Source: Diphasiastrum complanatum (lineage: Eukaryota > Streptophyta > Lycopodiopsida > Lycopodiales > Lycopodiaceae). Taken from it: DNA of 64,000 bases. The DNA lies in contig CM055095.1 of NCBI GenBank assembly GCA_029204225.1, forward strand, positions 39,302,141 to 39,366,140, read 5' to 3'. The notes under the pieces are model-generated. The model had not been told where the DNA came from, searched no databases, and was given only the letters and a program-made list of their open reading frames with translations. The position numbers and the translations under genes were made by a program. Below are positions 26,816 through 38,595 of this stretch, one piece after another (position 1 is the first letter of the stretch; every line of letters starts with the position of its first letter).

Positions 26816-28051
26816 CAGTATCACCACGAGCACTCCTTTCATCTTGGAATGTATTGATCACCTTTGTTGTTCTACGAGTCTGCATACATGTACCAGTCCT
26901 TTTGTTGTTTGTTTCAGTGTCGTGCGTTTCTATTTTTATTGTTTCCATTTTAATTCTTCCTCTAGATTCAGTATGATTGCTTGCAAGTTCAGTGATAAGT
27001 AAAATAGAGAAATCAGTCTCAAGATCTATCACTAGATCAGATCTCCGTTCGCTAAAGAAAATAGATCAAGTGCAAAAAAACACATCAATACAGTCATAGA
27101 ACCTCAAACAAACTCGCCAGTCCTCTATCAACCTTCTAGAACACATCTGTCACTAGGGCGAGCTTTGTTACATATGAGATCAGGTCAAAATTTTGGTTAT
27201 AGTGAAAATTCATCAATTTTGACCAAGTGGATAAAAAAATAGTGATTTTTGTCACAAACAAAACTCGTAGAAACTGCAATGGACTTCTAGTCCAATCAGA
27301 TCACATTTGACCCCTGTGTGAGTTTGTTTGGAAAACTTCAAAAAAATTAACAAAGAAATCTCAAGGGGAAAACTCGCACAGTATGCAGAGAGTTCAGAAC
27401 AAACTCGCATGGGCAACCAGGAACTCGCCCATAGTCTGTAAATGCTAAATTTTGGTTCAACGAGTTTTCATTGGTTGTAAAATTTGTCAAAATTAGAGTT
27501 TGAGTGGGTTCAAAATGAGTTGGAAGCTGCCAAGAACTTGCACAAACTCGCATAGCCACTTGCAATGATGATCAAAACTCGCAGACACCAACTAAAACTC
27601 ACGCACAATCAGCTGACCTTATTGAGAAATTTTGAGAAAAATTCATTAAGCAAAACAAACTCGCACAGCCCCTCTGCCACATCAACAAAACTCGAGGACC
27701 GTACAGTTGGATTTCTTTCTATGCCGGCAAGTTCTCTATTAGTTTGGCGAGTTTGAAAAAAAATTAGCTCAGAAAAATCTATAAATAGGGGGTCCCACTC
27801 CTTGTGCGAGTTCATCCTATGGGTGTGCTGGAGAGACTATGCTGAAATCTTTTACAAAATCCAGCCAAAATTTTTACCTTTCATTGTGTAGTATTCTCTC
27901 CAGTGTGTTTACACAAGCCCATATTCTCTGCTCCTTTGATTGCCACACCACATCAGGGCGACTCGTTGGGAGCAGAAGCCCATTTTGAAGTGACCTAAGT
28001 TACGCAAATTCACCTCCGAAATTCACTAAGTCACCATCCTAGAGTTGGCAG
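26816..28051. repeat. Gene-free region, probably the Gypsy-2 LTR, with repeated AACTCGC motifs
   Basis: From 27114 to 27820 the + strand has AACTCGC at least seven times and GCGAGTT twice, far more than expected in AT-rich DNA. It lies just after the Gypsy-2 integrase end, where a 3' LTR belongs, and contains a TATA-like 'tctataaata' at 27778. LTR ends are not resolved. The text around 27956-27990 ('gggcgactcgttgggagcag') could be a non-Met primer-binding site. Confidence 0.4.
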
Positions 28052-28216
28052 AGAAGATCGACTCTCGGGCATTCTTGGCCAATGACTCGGGCACCTTTGA
28101 CAACACCTTGGTGGCCCAGTACTCCACTCAACTAGCAGCACTTCTCACAAGCACGGCCTCTCCAGCATCATTTACAACGACATCAGACCATGCCATACTG
28201 TTGGAGAAAGAGAGTG
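28052..28216 (+). pseudogene. Short open stretch, possible start of a gag
   Basis: A frame of about 55 codons reads ELAEKIDSRAFLANDSG, then TLVAQYSTQLAALLTSTASP, a plausible helical protein start. It is cut at 28203 by a family-b LTR. There is no homology I can name. Only its position after a probable LTR suggests gag. Confidence 0.3.
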
Positions 28217-28475
28217 TGTGAGCTTGAGAAACTAAAATAGCTCGAAAAGAAATCGAACACGAAAAGAAGCGAACTCAAAACTCGAACAAGAAACGAACTC
28301 GAACCAAAAGTGTTCGTGTTGAGCAGAATGAGCTATATTACTCTTTCCCTAAGCATGACTACACCTATCAGAAACGAACAGAACGTTAGTGATTGAAATC
28401 ACGGTCGATCTGATTACATAGCCAAACATTAACAAAACATCAGAAGAATAATTTGTCGCAGACAACTATCCAAAT
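28203..28475 (-). repeat. LTR fragment, family b
   Basis: It begins TGTTGGAGAAAGAG and matches 14055-14390: GAACTCGAAC repeats, 'tactctttccctaagcatgactacacctatcag', 'gattacatagccaaac'. It is truncated at 28475, where a family-a LTR begins. Confidence 0.7.
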
Positions 28476-28983
28476 TGACAAGAAATGGCTTCAATGCTTG
28501 TTTCATCATCAAAAATTGTGAGAGAGCTCACATACATTTATGGTGGATGGAATAGCTCGTGGTAGAGCTAGCATTTATCTACTTTCTTCCACATCTAAAA
28601 GTAAAAACTAAAAAAATAGTGACATATGTCACTTTACATGCATACCTATCTACCTACTTTTACCATGTGGCAATTTCTAAACTATAATTGTACAAATCAC
28701 TATGCATGTGTCCATTACACTTTGTGCATGCCTTGCCTGTCACTTTGGAACACTTACAATCTTTGCATGTGATATGACTCGAGTTTCTACAAGCTCATAT
28801 TTGGCATTTCTGTGCCTTAAATCTATATGCATGTTGTATTTGACCAACTAGACTTCATATAACCCATGTAGCTCGAGTTTCCGCTAGGCCAAATTTGGCA
28901 TTTCCAATATGAAACATTACATGCATGTAGAAAAAACCTTATCAAAACCAAAAGTCAAGATAGATGATTTTTCATTTTCAACA
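28475..28983 (-). repeat. LTR, family a, missing its U5-side end
   Basis: The reverse complement aligns with 32003-32525 of the complete family-a LTR, including the TGTTGAAAATG start (at 28983 on the minus strand), and its last 220 bp matches 648-844. The remaining 270 bp or so of the LTR is missing. Confidence 0.8.
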
Positions 28984-30014
28984 AAGAGCTTCAAGTGGCT
29001 TCTGTTGGAGAACCCTATTCCAATGGATTCTCTATAATTCAATTGCCAATATCTAATTCACGCGCTTATCTAAAATGTATGGACATGAATAATGATTGGG
29101 AATGTTCTCTCAGTCAACCAACACTCTATCAGAAACTGACTTTAAAATATGCCAGCAATTTGTATCGGTTTCTTTGGTGGAGAAATTTGCATTGCCTAGT
29201 GGATGCTAACTTGGTCAATCTTCTATTGAGTAATGTGAAAAATGATTGTTCATCAATGGTTATTTGGAACAATCGAAACATCAAATCCCTGGTTCAACTA
29301 TAGACTGTATTCTCACCATTTGGGATTGATGCTTCAACGATTTATATGGGCAACAACAAATTTTATATTTCAAAATGAGAGTCAATTTTTGAGGTCAATC
29401 AGGCCAATTATTCACAACCACTTATGAATGAGGTATTGACCAAATTTGAGAAAATATATTTTGGTCAATAGTATGCCTAGAGATATGCTTCATTGTACGA
29501 CAAAGTTTCAATATTCATGTCAACTACTTCGTATAGAGCATTTATATTTGAACAACAATCCATGACTACCATTGCTCATGGAAGGATTATAATGTTCTTC
29601 ATTAAGTTGGTTAAACAACATGGATTGCCAACTACAATAGAAGAGCCGGATGCAATGCCAAAATACAATCCTAAAGGAATTGGCTAGATCATCCAATTTG
29701 TTATGATGTCGAGGAAGCAGACAAAAGAGGATATTGCGATGATACACTTTGTCCATTCCATACAGATTAGTTGCCAACAAGCAATATGGTGCTTTATCAA
29801 ACTCTTCTTAGACCATCAGTTTTTTCTTTCATGGAGACAAGGATTACAGTCTGAAGCCAACAAAATGGATTCAATTCGACAACTTTGGATCTGTAACGAG
29901 GCAATAATTTTTTTTTGACAACACATCCTTAATCATGACTACTTAACCAAGGCGATCAAGCTGATCAGAGAAGCGTCTTCAATTTTTAGGACAAAAATGT
30001 TTAAGTAGGGGGAG
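28984..30014 (+). pseudogene. Unrecognised coding-like remnant upstream of LTR family f
   Basis: Several short frames in one direction (28995-29303, 29493-29687, 29703-29918) look like pieces of decayed coding sequence, and the last 60 bp (IREASSIFRTKMFK before the polypurine tract) resembles the end of a Gypsy polyprotein. I cannot name any domain. It lies immediately before AGGGGGAG and an LTR, so it should be the 3' interior of a retrotransposon, probably Gypsy. Confidence 0.35.
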
Positions 30015-30551
30015 TGTCATGTACTTTTAGTACATCCATGCCTATACATGCAAGATAATATCCAATGTAAGCTTTGCAGGCCCAAAAGGAGCTATTAGCC
30101 TTAAGAACAAGGTGGTTCTCTCTTTAGGCCCTTCAAAGTTTTTAATAAGGATAATAGGCCAATAAGGGCCCAATGTAGTTTAAATAATACTTAACAAGGG
30201 CTAACTATCCCTCAAGATAGTTAAGTTAAGTTAAGTGAGAACATTGTCTATAACTAGGCAAGAGACATCAATTTGTGGATCTTTTGGCTCATTTGCAAGT
30301 GTGCTTCTAGCTTCCTCCTTGTGAAAATGGAGCTATGGGGATCTCCTTTGCTAGGTCTCATGTGCCCTATCCACATGAATCAATGCTCATGTTCATGGCT
30401 TGTACTATTCTTTCCATTACTAATGTAATTCTATGGTGATCTCCATGTTTCTAGCTTTTTATGGACATGTTATCTTGATTGTCTTGTTCTCTTCTTGCTT
30501 TTAGCTTTACTTCAATGTTATTGCTATTAGTTTGGGATTTGGCACATGACA
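30007..30551 (+). repeat. Polypurine tract and complete LTR, family f
   Basis: AGGGGGAG at 30007-30014 precedes a 537-bp LTR (30015-30551) that begins TGTCATGT and ends ACATGACA, an 8-bp perfect terminal inverted repeat. No second copy is seen in the window. Confidence 0.82.
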
Positions 30552-30559
30552 GATAATAT

Positions 30560-30800
30560 CAACTGTATTTAACTGACTCTCAACCCTAGATTTCATTTTA
30601 GGACTAAACATATCAAAATTCCATTTCATTTTGTTCGAGAGAAAGTACATTCAAAACATGTAGAGTTGATTTAATTGTTCGATAAATATTATGGTAGATG
30701 ATATCTTCACTAAGGCTTTGCCTAAGGACAAGCATATTTTGTTTAAGAAAATGTTAAGTCTGAAGATTATCTAAGTGTTTGTAGTCGAATTAAGGAGGAG
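30560..30800 (+). pseudogene. Copia-4 tail, second copy
   Basis: It matches 16500-16735: the end of RNase H ('cctagatttcattttaggact', KHVELI, ADIFTKALPKDKH in broken frames) up to the polypurine tract AAGGAGGAG at 30792-30800. Everything upstream is missing; the family-f LTR sits at that edge. Confidence 0.8.
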
Positions 30801-31425
30801 TGTTGAGATTTTAATTCCACTTCAAATCCCATTCGATCCAATTGCATTTTTATACCCTACCATCTATTCCTTTCAAGTATCCACGACAGAGTCTCAAACT
30901 TGGTTATTTATACGGGAACCTACTATAGATGAAGAACCTGCATAAATACATGCTAGTTTGAGACATGTTCGCGACACTACACAAAGTCAATTGAATAAGC
31001 TAAAGGAATGCCAAAGAATCACTTCTCGTGAGAGTCGGATCTGTTCAATAGTCGACAATCTTTGATAGTTGACAATCCTTTGATAATCTATAGTCAACAC
31101 CATCAACTCGACAATCTTTGGAAGACGTTCTACACTTCACATCTCAAGGACTATCGTTACTACTATCGAATGGGACTTCACACCCAACTCACTGTACGAT
31201 CAGCTTAAAGGATGACAACCAATAAAGTAACAACACATTGTATATAAATACAAAGTAAGATGCACAGACAAGTATCATATTAGAGGCATCTATCAATCAT
31301 ATCAAATGAATCGCATCAGCAATGTAATTGTTGAGATGCCTAGAACTATCATCCAGTTCTAAACTATTTTTCCAGACTTGTATATTGAAAAGTAGATTTC
31401 CTTATAGCAATCTCATGTATGTTTG
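30801..31425 (+). repeat. 3' LTR of the second Copia-4 copy, family c
   Basis: It starts TGTTGAGATTTTAATTCC and follows the family-c LTR at 16736 along its length, with many substitutions. Shared marks are 'tccacgacagagtc', 'gaagaacc', 'gtcgacaatc' and 'aaagtagatttccttatagcaatctcat' near the end. Confidence 0.8.
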
Positions 31426-31900
31426 TGCAATTCTAATATACTCTGCGTTCCTCAATGATTCTATAATGTGTGAATGATTATTGTTGTTTCTACTTTTGAG
31501 AGTGAATCGTTTACTCCTAATTCTTCTTGTGTCTTATCGACTGAGTCGAAGTGTAGAATCACAGCTGTCCTTGATGCCTTCGTAATTCTATAACTATGGT
31601 TGTCTAAGACACCTATTGACTCATCGAATGATCGATTGGTTCTGTTGTGACAGATGATTCTTAACACAAATCTCTTTTATTAGTCTTCCACAGTGCTAAT
31701 CCATATGATAGTCTGAGAGTGTTGTTCAAAACCTCAAACGATCACCCACCACCTATCGCACCCCCAGACTAATTTCATATTTTAGCATTTGATTAGCTAG
31801 AATTAGTCATTTTATTAGAAAGAAAAATTCAACTATTTTTCATGAAATTTTCTAATAATATTGAATGGTATATGCAAAATTCACTCAATGTGTCTTCAAA
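31426..31900. other. Gene-free stretch
   Basis: No coding or repeat structure is recognised. Part of it may be the diverged continuation of the Gypsy polymerase scrap at 31905-32000. Confidence 0.35.
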
Positions 31901-31904
31901 TTGC

Positions 31905-32000
31905 TAGTTCATAAAACGTTGGTAAGTGGCAGGGACATTGGTCAATCCAAATTGCATAACATGGTAGGCAAATGTCGTGAATGTAGCAGTAAAGGAGGTC
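31905..32000 (-). pseudogene. Scrap of a Ty3/Gypsy reverse transcriptase
   Basis: The minus strand reads TSFTATFTTFAYHVMQFGL followed by TNVPATYQRFM, the conserved block between catalytic motifs of Gypsy reverse transcriptase (normally FGL.NAPATFQ). It covers about 32 codons. It is cut at 32003 by the family-a LTR. Confidence 0.75.
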
Positions 32001-32002
32001 TT

Positions 32003-32797
32003 TGTTGAAATGGAAAAGTAATCCATCTTGACTTTAGGCTTGCTACAAACATTTGTACCATGCAAGTATGTTGTTCCATGAATGCAAATGCCAAGTTTGG
32101 CCTAGATAGAACTCGAGCTATATGGATTTGACATATCTAGTTTGATGATTACAACTTGCATATAGATTGTACAGACTTAGAAATAGCAAAAATATGCCTG
32201 TAGAAACTTGTGGCATTTCACATGCATTAATTGTAAGTGATCCATAGTGACATGCAAGGCATGCACAAAGTGAAATGGACACATGCATGATGATTTGTAC
32301 ATTTCTAGTTAGAACTAGGACACTTGGTAAAAGTAGGTAGAGATTCACGCATGAGATGTGACAAATGTCACATAGACTCTAGTTTTTACTTTAGATGTCA
32401 TTGAAAGGTGGATGGATGTGGTTCTACCTTGAGCTACCTCAAACTCCATAAATATGTGTAGCCATTCTCATAATTTTTTATGAAGAACCAAAGCTTTGTA
32501 GCTATCTCTTGCCATTTTGGATCCACACAGTTTTTGCTTGATATCTCTCTATCTTTCTCTCTCTAACTCGTGTTGAGGCTAATGCTTATACACTAATTTC
32601 TTGTACTTTTGCTCATTTATGATTCATTGCTATCATTCTCTGACGCTTAGCATGCTAGATTGTGGTTAAGCCATAGCTTCTGTACTAGATCTTGCTATTC
32701 AATCTAGAATCAGGTTATTGTGCTAATCATAAAGCTTAATTAGATCTATCATACTTGTGGATCTTCCCCACACGTGTGAATTTTGGAAATTTTGTCA
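32003..32797 (+). repeat. Complete 5' LTR, family a
   Basis: 795 bp from TGTTGAAATGG to TTTTGTCA, directly followed by a Met primer-binding site. The first two thirds aligns with the two minus-strand copies at 648-844 and 28475-28983. The last part has CT-rich text and a CACACGTGTG palindrome at 32769. Confidence 0.83.
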
Positions 32798-32810
32798 TGG
32801 TATCAGAGCC
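32798..32810 (+). other. Copia primer-binding site (initiator Met tRNA)
   Basis: TGGTATCAGAGCC starts one base after the CA end of the family-a LTR, the standard Copia arrangement. Confidence 0.9.
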
Positions 32811-32921
32811 AAATTGAGCTTTGCTGTTAGAAACCAATGATAAACTTGTTACTGTTTACGATTTACTATTGACAGTTGTAAGTAGTTGTTAGCTAGTCTA
32901 TAGTCAACTACTAGTTTTTTT

Positions 32922-33233
<312 letters not shown>

Positions 33234-34670
33234 TCCTTTGATCCTGAGTGCCTGACTACTGGGTTCGGCTTGTCACTGGCTCCGTACTGAGGTGAGATAG
33301 TCCTTCACAGGAGGTGAAAGCAAGAAAACTTACAGTGTTGATGAAAATAGTCTCTTGAGTAGATTGCATGCATTGAAGCATGGTAGGAAGTGTTTGAACA
33401 CTCCTTGAAGAGTTTATTCAGAGGATAAGGAGGCAAATACAATGGGGAAACCATTAGCAACTGACTGGGATTAGTTTGGTGAACATTTGAGCACTTTGCA
33501 GCTTAAGCTATAGTGAGAGAGTGTGAAGTAGTAACAACTCTACTTGCATCATTTTCATATCATTCTGAGTGCTAGAAGCTAAAGTCAAGAGCTGAGGTGC
33601 AGATCAACTTTGAAGGAACTCAAACTTGCAAAGAAAAACATAGTGATTGGTGGAAGAAAGTTCAAAGCAAGCTGTTTTCTCAAGGAAGGGTTCATAAAAA
33701 GAAAATCATTGATCTCAAGCTATAGGAGAGCATTCTTGGTAAAACAAGCTGCAATGACCTACAACCTAGAGACGCAAAACCGAGTCTAGATGGTCGTGGA
33801 AGGCTGTAGAGCATAGAGTGAGATTAGCCAGACATAAGCTGGAAATGTCTATTCTAGTAGGCTGCTGAAAAATGAGTTAATGTGCTCCATTGGGAGGAAA
33901 ATTTTCAGCAAGAACTACTCTCACTAGGGCGTGATTGCTGGGCGCTCATGATGCTGCGGGTTTTTCGTGAAATGATCGAGAACTGATGTTGTGATCTTCA
34001 GTTCACTCCATGGCTGCCATAGCATGCGCGCTCTCTCTCTCCCCCCACTGGTCGCAGGCATCGTTGGATTTTGATTAGGATAACTCAACAGTGGAGAACA
34101 TCCAATCTTGGATGCAGATCGACGGCCAGCATTCGTTGGGTCTAAAACTTCAATTTTTAAAAATTTGAAGTTTCTGAAGTGCAGTCTACAAAGGACTGAA
34201 GCGCAAAAATTAAAATTCTTCATTAAAAATCTTCATTTTGAAGGGACCCAACTTTCTGTCCATATTTTGGAGGGCTGTCCCTATCTCTTTGAGGCCCTGT
34301 CCACTGGTGTTTTTTTGTAGAAAAGCAAAAACAGAGTGATATTTGAGCATGGAGAACGCGACTGTTTTGCAGATTTGATGAGACAAGAGCTATCCCGGTG
34401 CAATTGCCTACACACTGATATAAAAAATTTCAAAATTGGAGATCTGTGCGAGATGGAGAAATTTTTCAAAAAAGGCAATTTTATAATAATTGTCATTTTT
34501 TAGGCTTAAGGGCAGTTGTGAGCCATTTTAAGGCCAAAATCTTCAATTTGGCATAACTTTCAATCCATAGCTCGGATTGGAAAGTGGTCACAAATGTCAT
34601 TTGTCAATTTTGCAGCAATTTTTTCAATTTTGCAGTCATTTTTGAGATCCGGACTCATCTAAGTGCAGTT
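33234..34670 (+). other. Retrotransposon leader without recognised genes
   Basis: It lies between the primer-binding site at 33222 and a Copia gag start at 34671, as a long 5' leader would. No coding motif is seen. Some text is repeated inside the leader ('cttcaatttttaaaaatttgaag'). Confidence 0.45.
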
Positions 34671-35515
34671 ATGGCAACTCTAAGCGAGAGCGTCCTGAAT
34701 AAGTCAAGCAAATTGGAAGGAGCCGGCAACTATGCAATTTGGAAATTCAAACTGAAGAATATTTTGATGGAAAAGGAGCTCTCGGAGATAGTGACAGGTG
34801 AAGAAACAAGGCCAGTGATTGAAGAAGATCAGCGGGCATTTGACCAGAGGAAACGGAACAGAATGTCATCAACTTGTCAATCAGAGATGCTATCATTCCC
34901 TACATTTTGGATTCGGAAGGACCGAAAGAAGCATGAGATATGTTGAAGGCATTGTTTGAGACCACAAACACATCTCGAGTGCTATTCCTGAAGATGAAGC
35001 TGCACACTTTACGGATGGATGATGGCGCAACTATTGCCGATCACCTATTGAAGGTAAAGGAGATCCGTGATGAACTAGCTGCCGTTGGAGAGCGAGTACA
35101 GGATCGCGAGATCGTTCAATTGACATTGAACAACTTGAGTGAGTCACATCAGATGTTTGTGACAAACATGTCCACACGAGAGAATCTTCCACCCTATAAA
35201 GAGCTAGGTGGATTACTGTTGTAGGAAGAGCAACGTCAAGAGAATTTGAATCATCGTAACAGGGGCTATGATCAAGCTCTTGCAACAATTTCATGAGCAA
35301 GCCAATGATAGCCCAAATCGAGGCGACTCTACAAACTGAATGCGAGATCTTTTACTCAAGTTATGGTAAGCACTGCTGATAGTCGAAGTGATCTTTGGCA
35401 TCAACAATTTGGTCATATCAGTGCTCAAAGTTTACAGATTCTGAAAAGAGGTAATCTAGTTATTGGATTTCTTGATATTTCTTTTGAAGGAAAGCAATGT
35501 AATAAATGCAAGTAG
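34671..35515 (+). pseudogene. Ty1/Copia gag and GAG-pre-integrase remnant (Copia-5)
   Basis: ATG 34671 opens MATLSESVLNKSSKLEGAGNY followed by AIWKFKLKNIL, the usual start of plant Copia Gag (UBN2 family, capsid). A frameshift near 34940 leads to LKALFETTNTSRVLFLKMKL, then TIADHLLKVKEIRDELA and LTLNNLSESHQMFVTNM to a stop at 35222. A GAG-pre-integrase segment follows at about 35335-35515 (DLWHQQFGHISAQSLQIL, ending QCNKCK). The zinc knuckle and protease between them are deleted. A family-d LTR then cuts the element. The leader and primer-binding site at 33222 may belong to it. Confidence 0.85.
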
Positions 35516-36330
35516 ACCCCTCTTAAAGAAAGTAGAGTGAGCCATCTTTTGATGGTGACCTCTAGTGGAGAGCATTATTCCACTAGGATGCCACCTAAGG
35601 AGCTCTCTTGCTTATTTAAGAGACTCCCTCTTTGAGAAGAGGAGATTTTTGTGTAATGTACCTACTCCATGTCCAAATGAGAAGAGCCTCCACAAGTTTT
35701 GGTGCATCCTTTGAGCTCCTTGATCATGCTTATTTCTTGAGTGATGCATGTATGATCTTGCCCTTCCCTCCTTTGTGTGTGGTTGTGGATAGTAGAGTGG
35801 ATTAGTTTTCTTGCTTTCCTAGAGTGGATTAAATTTCTTGTAGGAATCAACATTCAAGTAAACTAAATAGGTTGGATTTGTAATGTAGATCTTGCATATC
35901 CTCTTACAATCTAGTTCTTGGGCTATCCAAAAATCAAGAAATGAGTGTTTTTTGATCCTTGGACTGTTAAATGCTGCTAGATTAGCTTCTTGTTTCTTGT
36001 ATTGTAGTTTAATGCAAATGTAGCTTAGTTTTAATATTTAAGATCTGATTCAAATTCATTTTTGTAGCAGTAGGATTTCATGGCATTACAACCATTCTTC
36101 ATGCTGATGTCTTGGGTTTGAAGCATGTGATTCCAGTGCAAGAGTGACCAATATGAGTGTCTTCTGACAGGCAGGACGTTACCACAACATCAACAAGTCC
36201 CTTTTGCCTGATTTGGGCTTGAAACAAAATGTGAACATCTAAGAAAATGCCCAAGAAGCCTGATAATAGGCAGAACCATTCTTGAGAACGTTAGAAGCAA
36301 GAAATACCAAGCCAATAGATCCTCTAGAGT
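35498..36330 (+). repeat. LTR and leader, family d
   Basis: It matches 50814-51690 in the same orientation and 3395-3975 in reverse. Landmarks are AGTAGACCCCTCTTAAAG at the start, 'gagccatcttttgatggtgacctctagtgg', 'ttcttgagtgatgca', and 'ctgacaggcaggac' near the end. The exact start is uncertain because both copies share TGTAATAAAT just before it. No Met primer-binding site follows. Confidence 0.7.
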
Positions 36331-36532
36331 AGGAGATCTTTAAACATTTGGCTCGTTGCCACTTGCACAACCAACATTTTCCATCCATAACTTGCTGCAA
36401 CACTTCCACTGATCAGATCCATAAAAAATGTCATACTTTTAAATCTGATCACCGCTCCACAAGACCTGCAATCCGTGCATCCCAGTTGCATCCATGACAA
36501 CCACATGCATCCCTGCACAAAGCTCTCCATCT

Positions 36533-36640
36533 CCCATCTCAGCGGCGTCCTCCTTCTCTCCCATCTCAGCCATGTCCTCCTTCTCTCCCATCTCAGCTGC
36601 GTCCTCCTTTTCTCCCATCTCAACCGCGACCGTCTCCGTT
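36533..36640 (+). repeat. 27-bp tandem repeat in the leader
   Basis: CCCATCTCAGC starts at 36533, 36560, 36587 and (as CCCATCTCAAC) 36614, exactly 27 bp apart, with a GTCCTCCTTCTCT part between. In one frame it gives a 9-residue Ser-rich repeat. Confidence 0.9.
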
Positions 36641-36749
36641 CCATCTCAGCCGCATTCTCCTTTGTTCACAACTCAGCTGCGTCCTCCTTCTCTCATATCT
36701 CAACCGCGACCCTTCATTAATGTCTCAGCCGAGTCTGTCGTCCCCTTAC

Positions 36750-37215
36750 AATTTTTTTTTTAAAATCTCGACCGAGTCATTTTTTGACGCCATCTTGACC
36801 GAATCGAAAAAGTGTCAAATCTCGACCGCGTCAAAAAAAATTTCAAATTTCGACCACGTCCATCCTCCACCATCTTGACCGCGTCCATTCTTCACCTCCT
36901 CGACCGCATCCATCCATCACGATCTTGACCGCATCCATCCTTCACCTCCTCAACTGCGTCCATCCATCACAATCTTGACCGCATCTCTGGGTTAGCCCAA
37001 AAACACGCTCAAATCTCGACCGCGCCTTTGGGTCAGATCTCAACCGCGTCTCTGGGTCAAATTTTGATCATGCCAAAAACATGCTCAAATCTCGATCGCA
37101 CCTTTGGGTTAGATCTCGATTGCGTCTCTGGGTCAGATCTTGACCACATCGAAAACATGCTCAAATCTCGACCGCGCCTTTGGGGAAGATCTCGACTGCG
37201 TCTTTGGGTCAGATT
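36750..37215 (+). repeat. TCTCGACCG-type short repeats ending in a 76-bp tandem repeat
   Basis: The core TCTCGACCG or TCTTGACCG followed by a CGTC-like end recurs about every 20-40 bp. From 36998 to 37215 a larger unit of 76-77 bp repeats almost three times, each holding AAAACATGCTC, CTTTGGG and CTGGGTCA. A related array lies at 52150-52575. Confidence 0.85.
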
Positions 37216-37550
37216 TCGCCCTAGCTCGTATTCTGCTGCAAGGTACCCCGTTGATCTGTCCAAAATATTATCTCCTGCTGACCAGCCCCTACCAGAACGA
37301 TCCAGTGCTGACGCCCCCTGGCCCATGCAAGAAGGATGAATAGCTAGACCTGCTCTACAAGGTCTCGTGTTCTGCAAATCGGAATATTCGCCAAGCTCCA
37401 ATCTCGATCCTACCAAGACCTCTGATTGCCATTTCGATTGCACCATCATCTGGACAGAGCCTCAAAAAAAAAAACAAAAAATTCAAACCCAAAAAAACCA
37501 AAAAAATACTAGAAACACATACAAAACACAAAAATACACGACAATACACA

Positions 37551-38594
37551 ATGGACCAACATACTGATCCTGAAATCCCAGATGATTTTCCATACGAAAT
37601 AAGGTCCCCTGCAACTGAACAAATCAGACGTCATGGGTTCTATCGAATGCGGTCCCAAATACACAAGCCATCCACAAACCCATTTGAAGGACAAGAGTCT
37701 GATAGAGTCGAGTCTTCACAAGCACGAGCCCATGTTCATGGTGTTGAAGCATCACATGCCAGAACACACCTGAATGGAACTTCTACCACTCACGGAGCTC
37801 ACCTTGAGAAGAGAACACCCAAGTTTGACAGTAGTTCGAACCCTACGAGCCTCAAGTTAGCCATGTCCGATGCCATCAAGGAAGAAGGTGATGGATCTGA
37901 TGTTGATGAATCCAAAGAAAGACATGCACCCCGTGCTCCTGTCCATGAGTTGAAGCCGATCGCGGATACCCAAGATCAGCTTTAGAAATCCCAGTTGGAG
38001 TTGCTTAATAAGCAACACCAACTACAAATGGAGAAACTCACCAATGAGTTTCAAACTACCTTGAAGTCTATCCAACGCAGTATGTCTGGTCAGCCAAACC
38101 CTGCACATGTGCCTTATAGACGAAAATCCATATGGTGCCCACACTATCGGGCTACGCATCCTACTGGTGCTTGTCCTTCATCTCAGCCTATCCAAGCACA
38201 TGCCATCTAATGATATGAAGAACACCCATCACAATATGAACATTCCTTGCATTATCACGAATATCCACCAGAAAATCCAGAACCACTAGCCATACAAGAT
38301 GGCTATGTCATTACTCAAGGGCCATTGAAAAACCGATGTTTCATCTGTAGTGAAACCGACCACTTCATGGTTGATTGTCCATTCAAGACCAAGTACCACG
38401 TTGAGTGTCCCGGTTGTGTCAGAAAACATAGTTTCAAAGACTGTCCAAAGCAACCAAGTAAGATCCTACCTGCCCGACACGTCAGTTATGACTACCGATA
38501 GGATCCTTACCACAACACAACCCGAGCACCATAGCAACCAATAGTTAAACCTGCTGCTCAATCGAGAAGTTCCTTGAGAACTTCTACATTACCA
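37551..38594 (+). pseudogene. Gypsy-type gag with a CCHC zinc knuckle
   Basis: One reading frame runs from ATG 37551 to about 38594, broken by stops near 37983, 38208, 38499 and 38532. It starts MDQHTDPEIPDDFPYEIRSP, has a charged region, a coil-like KSQLELLNKQHQLQMEKL, and a clear zinc knuckle CFICSETDHFMVDC (C-x2-C-x4-H-x4-C) near 38340. A second Cys/His pair follows (CPGC, KHSFKDC), suited to RNA binding in particles. It sits after the family-d LTR and its repeat leader, so the three may form one element. It is cut at 38596 by the LTR of Copia-6. Two or more of the stops fit CAG to TAG. Confidence 0.75.
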
Positions 38595-38595
38595 A

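Noticed and set aside
36475-36763. Ser-rich repeat proteins on the + strand and Arg-rich ones on the minus strand
   Set aside because: Both follow from the 27-bp DNA repeat; opposite strands cannot both be real here.
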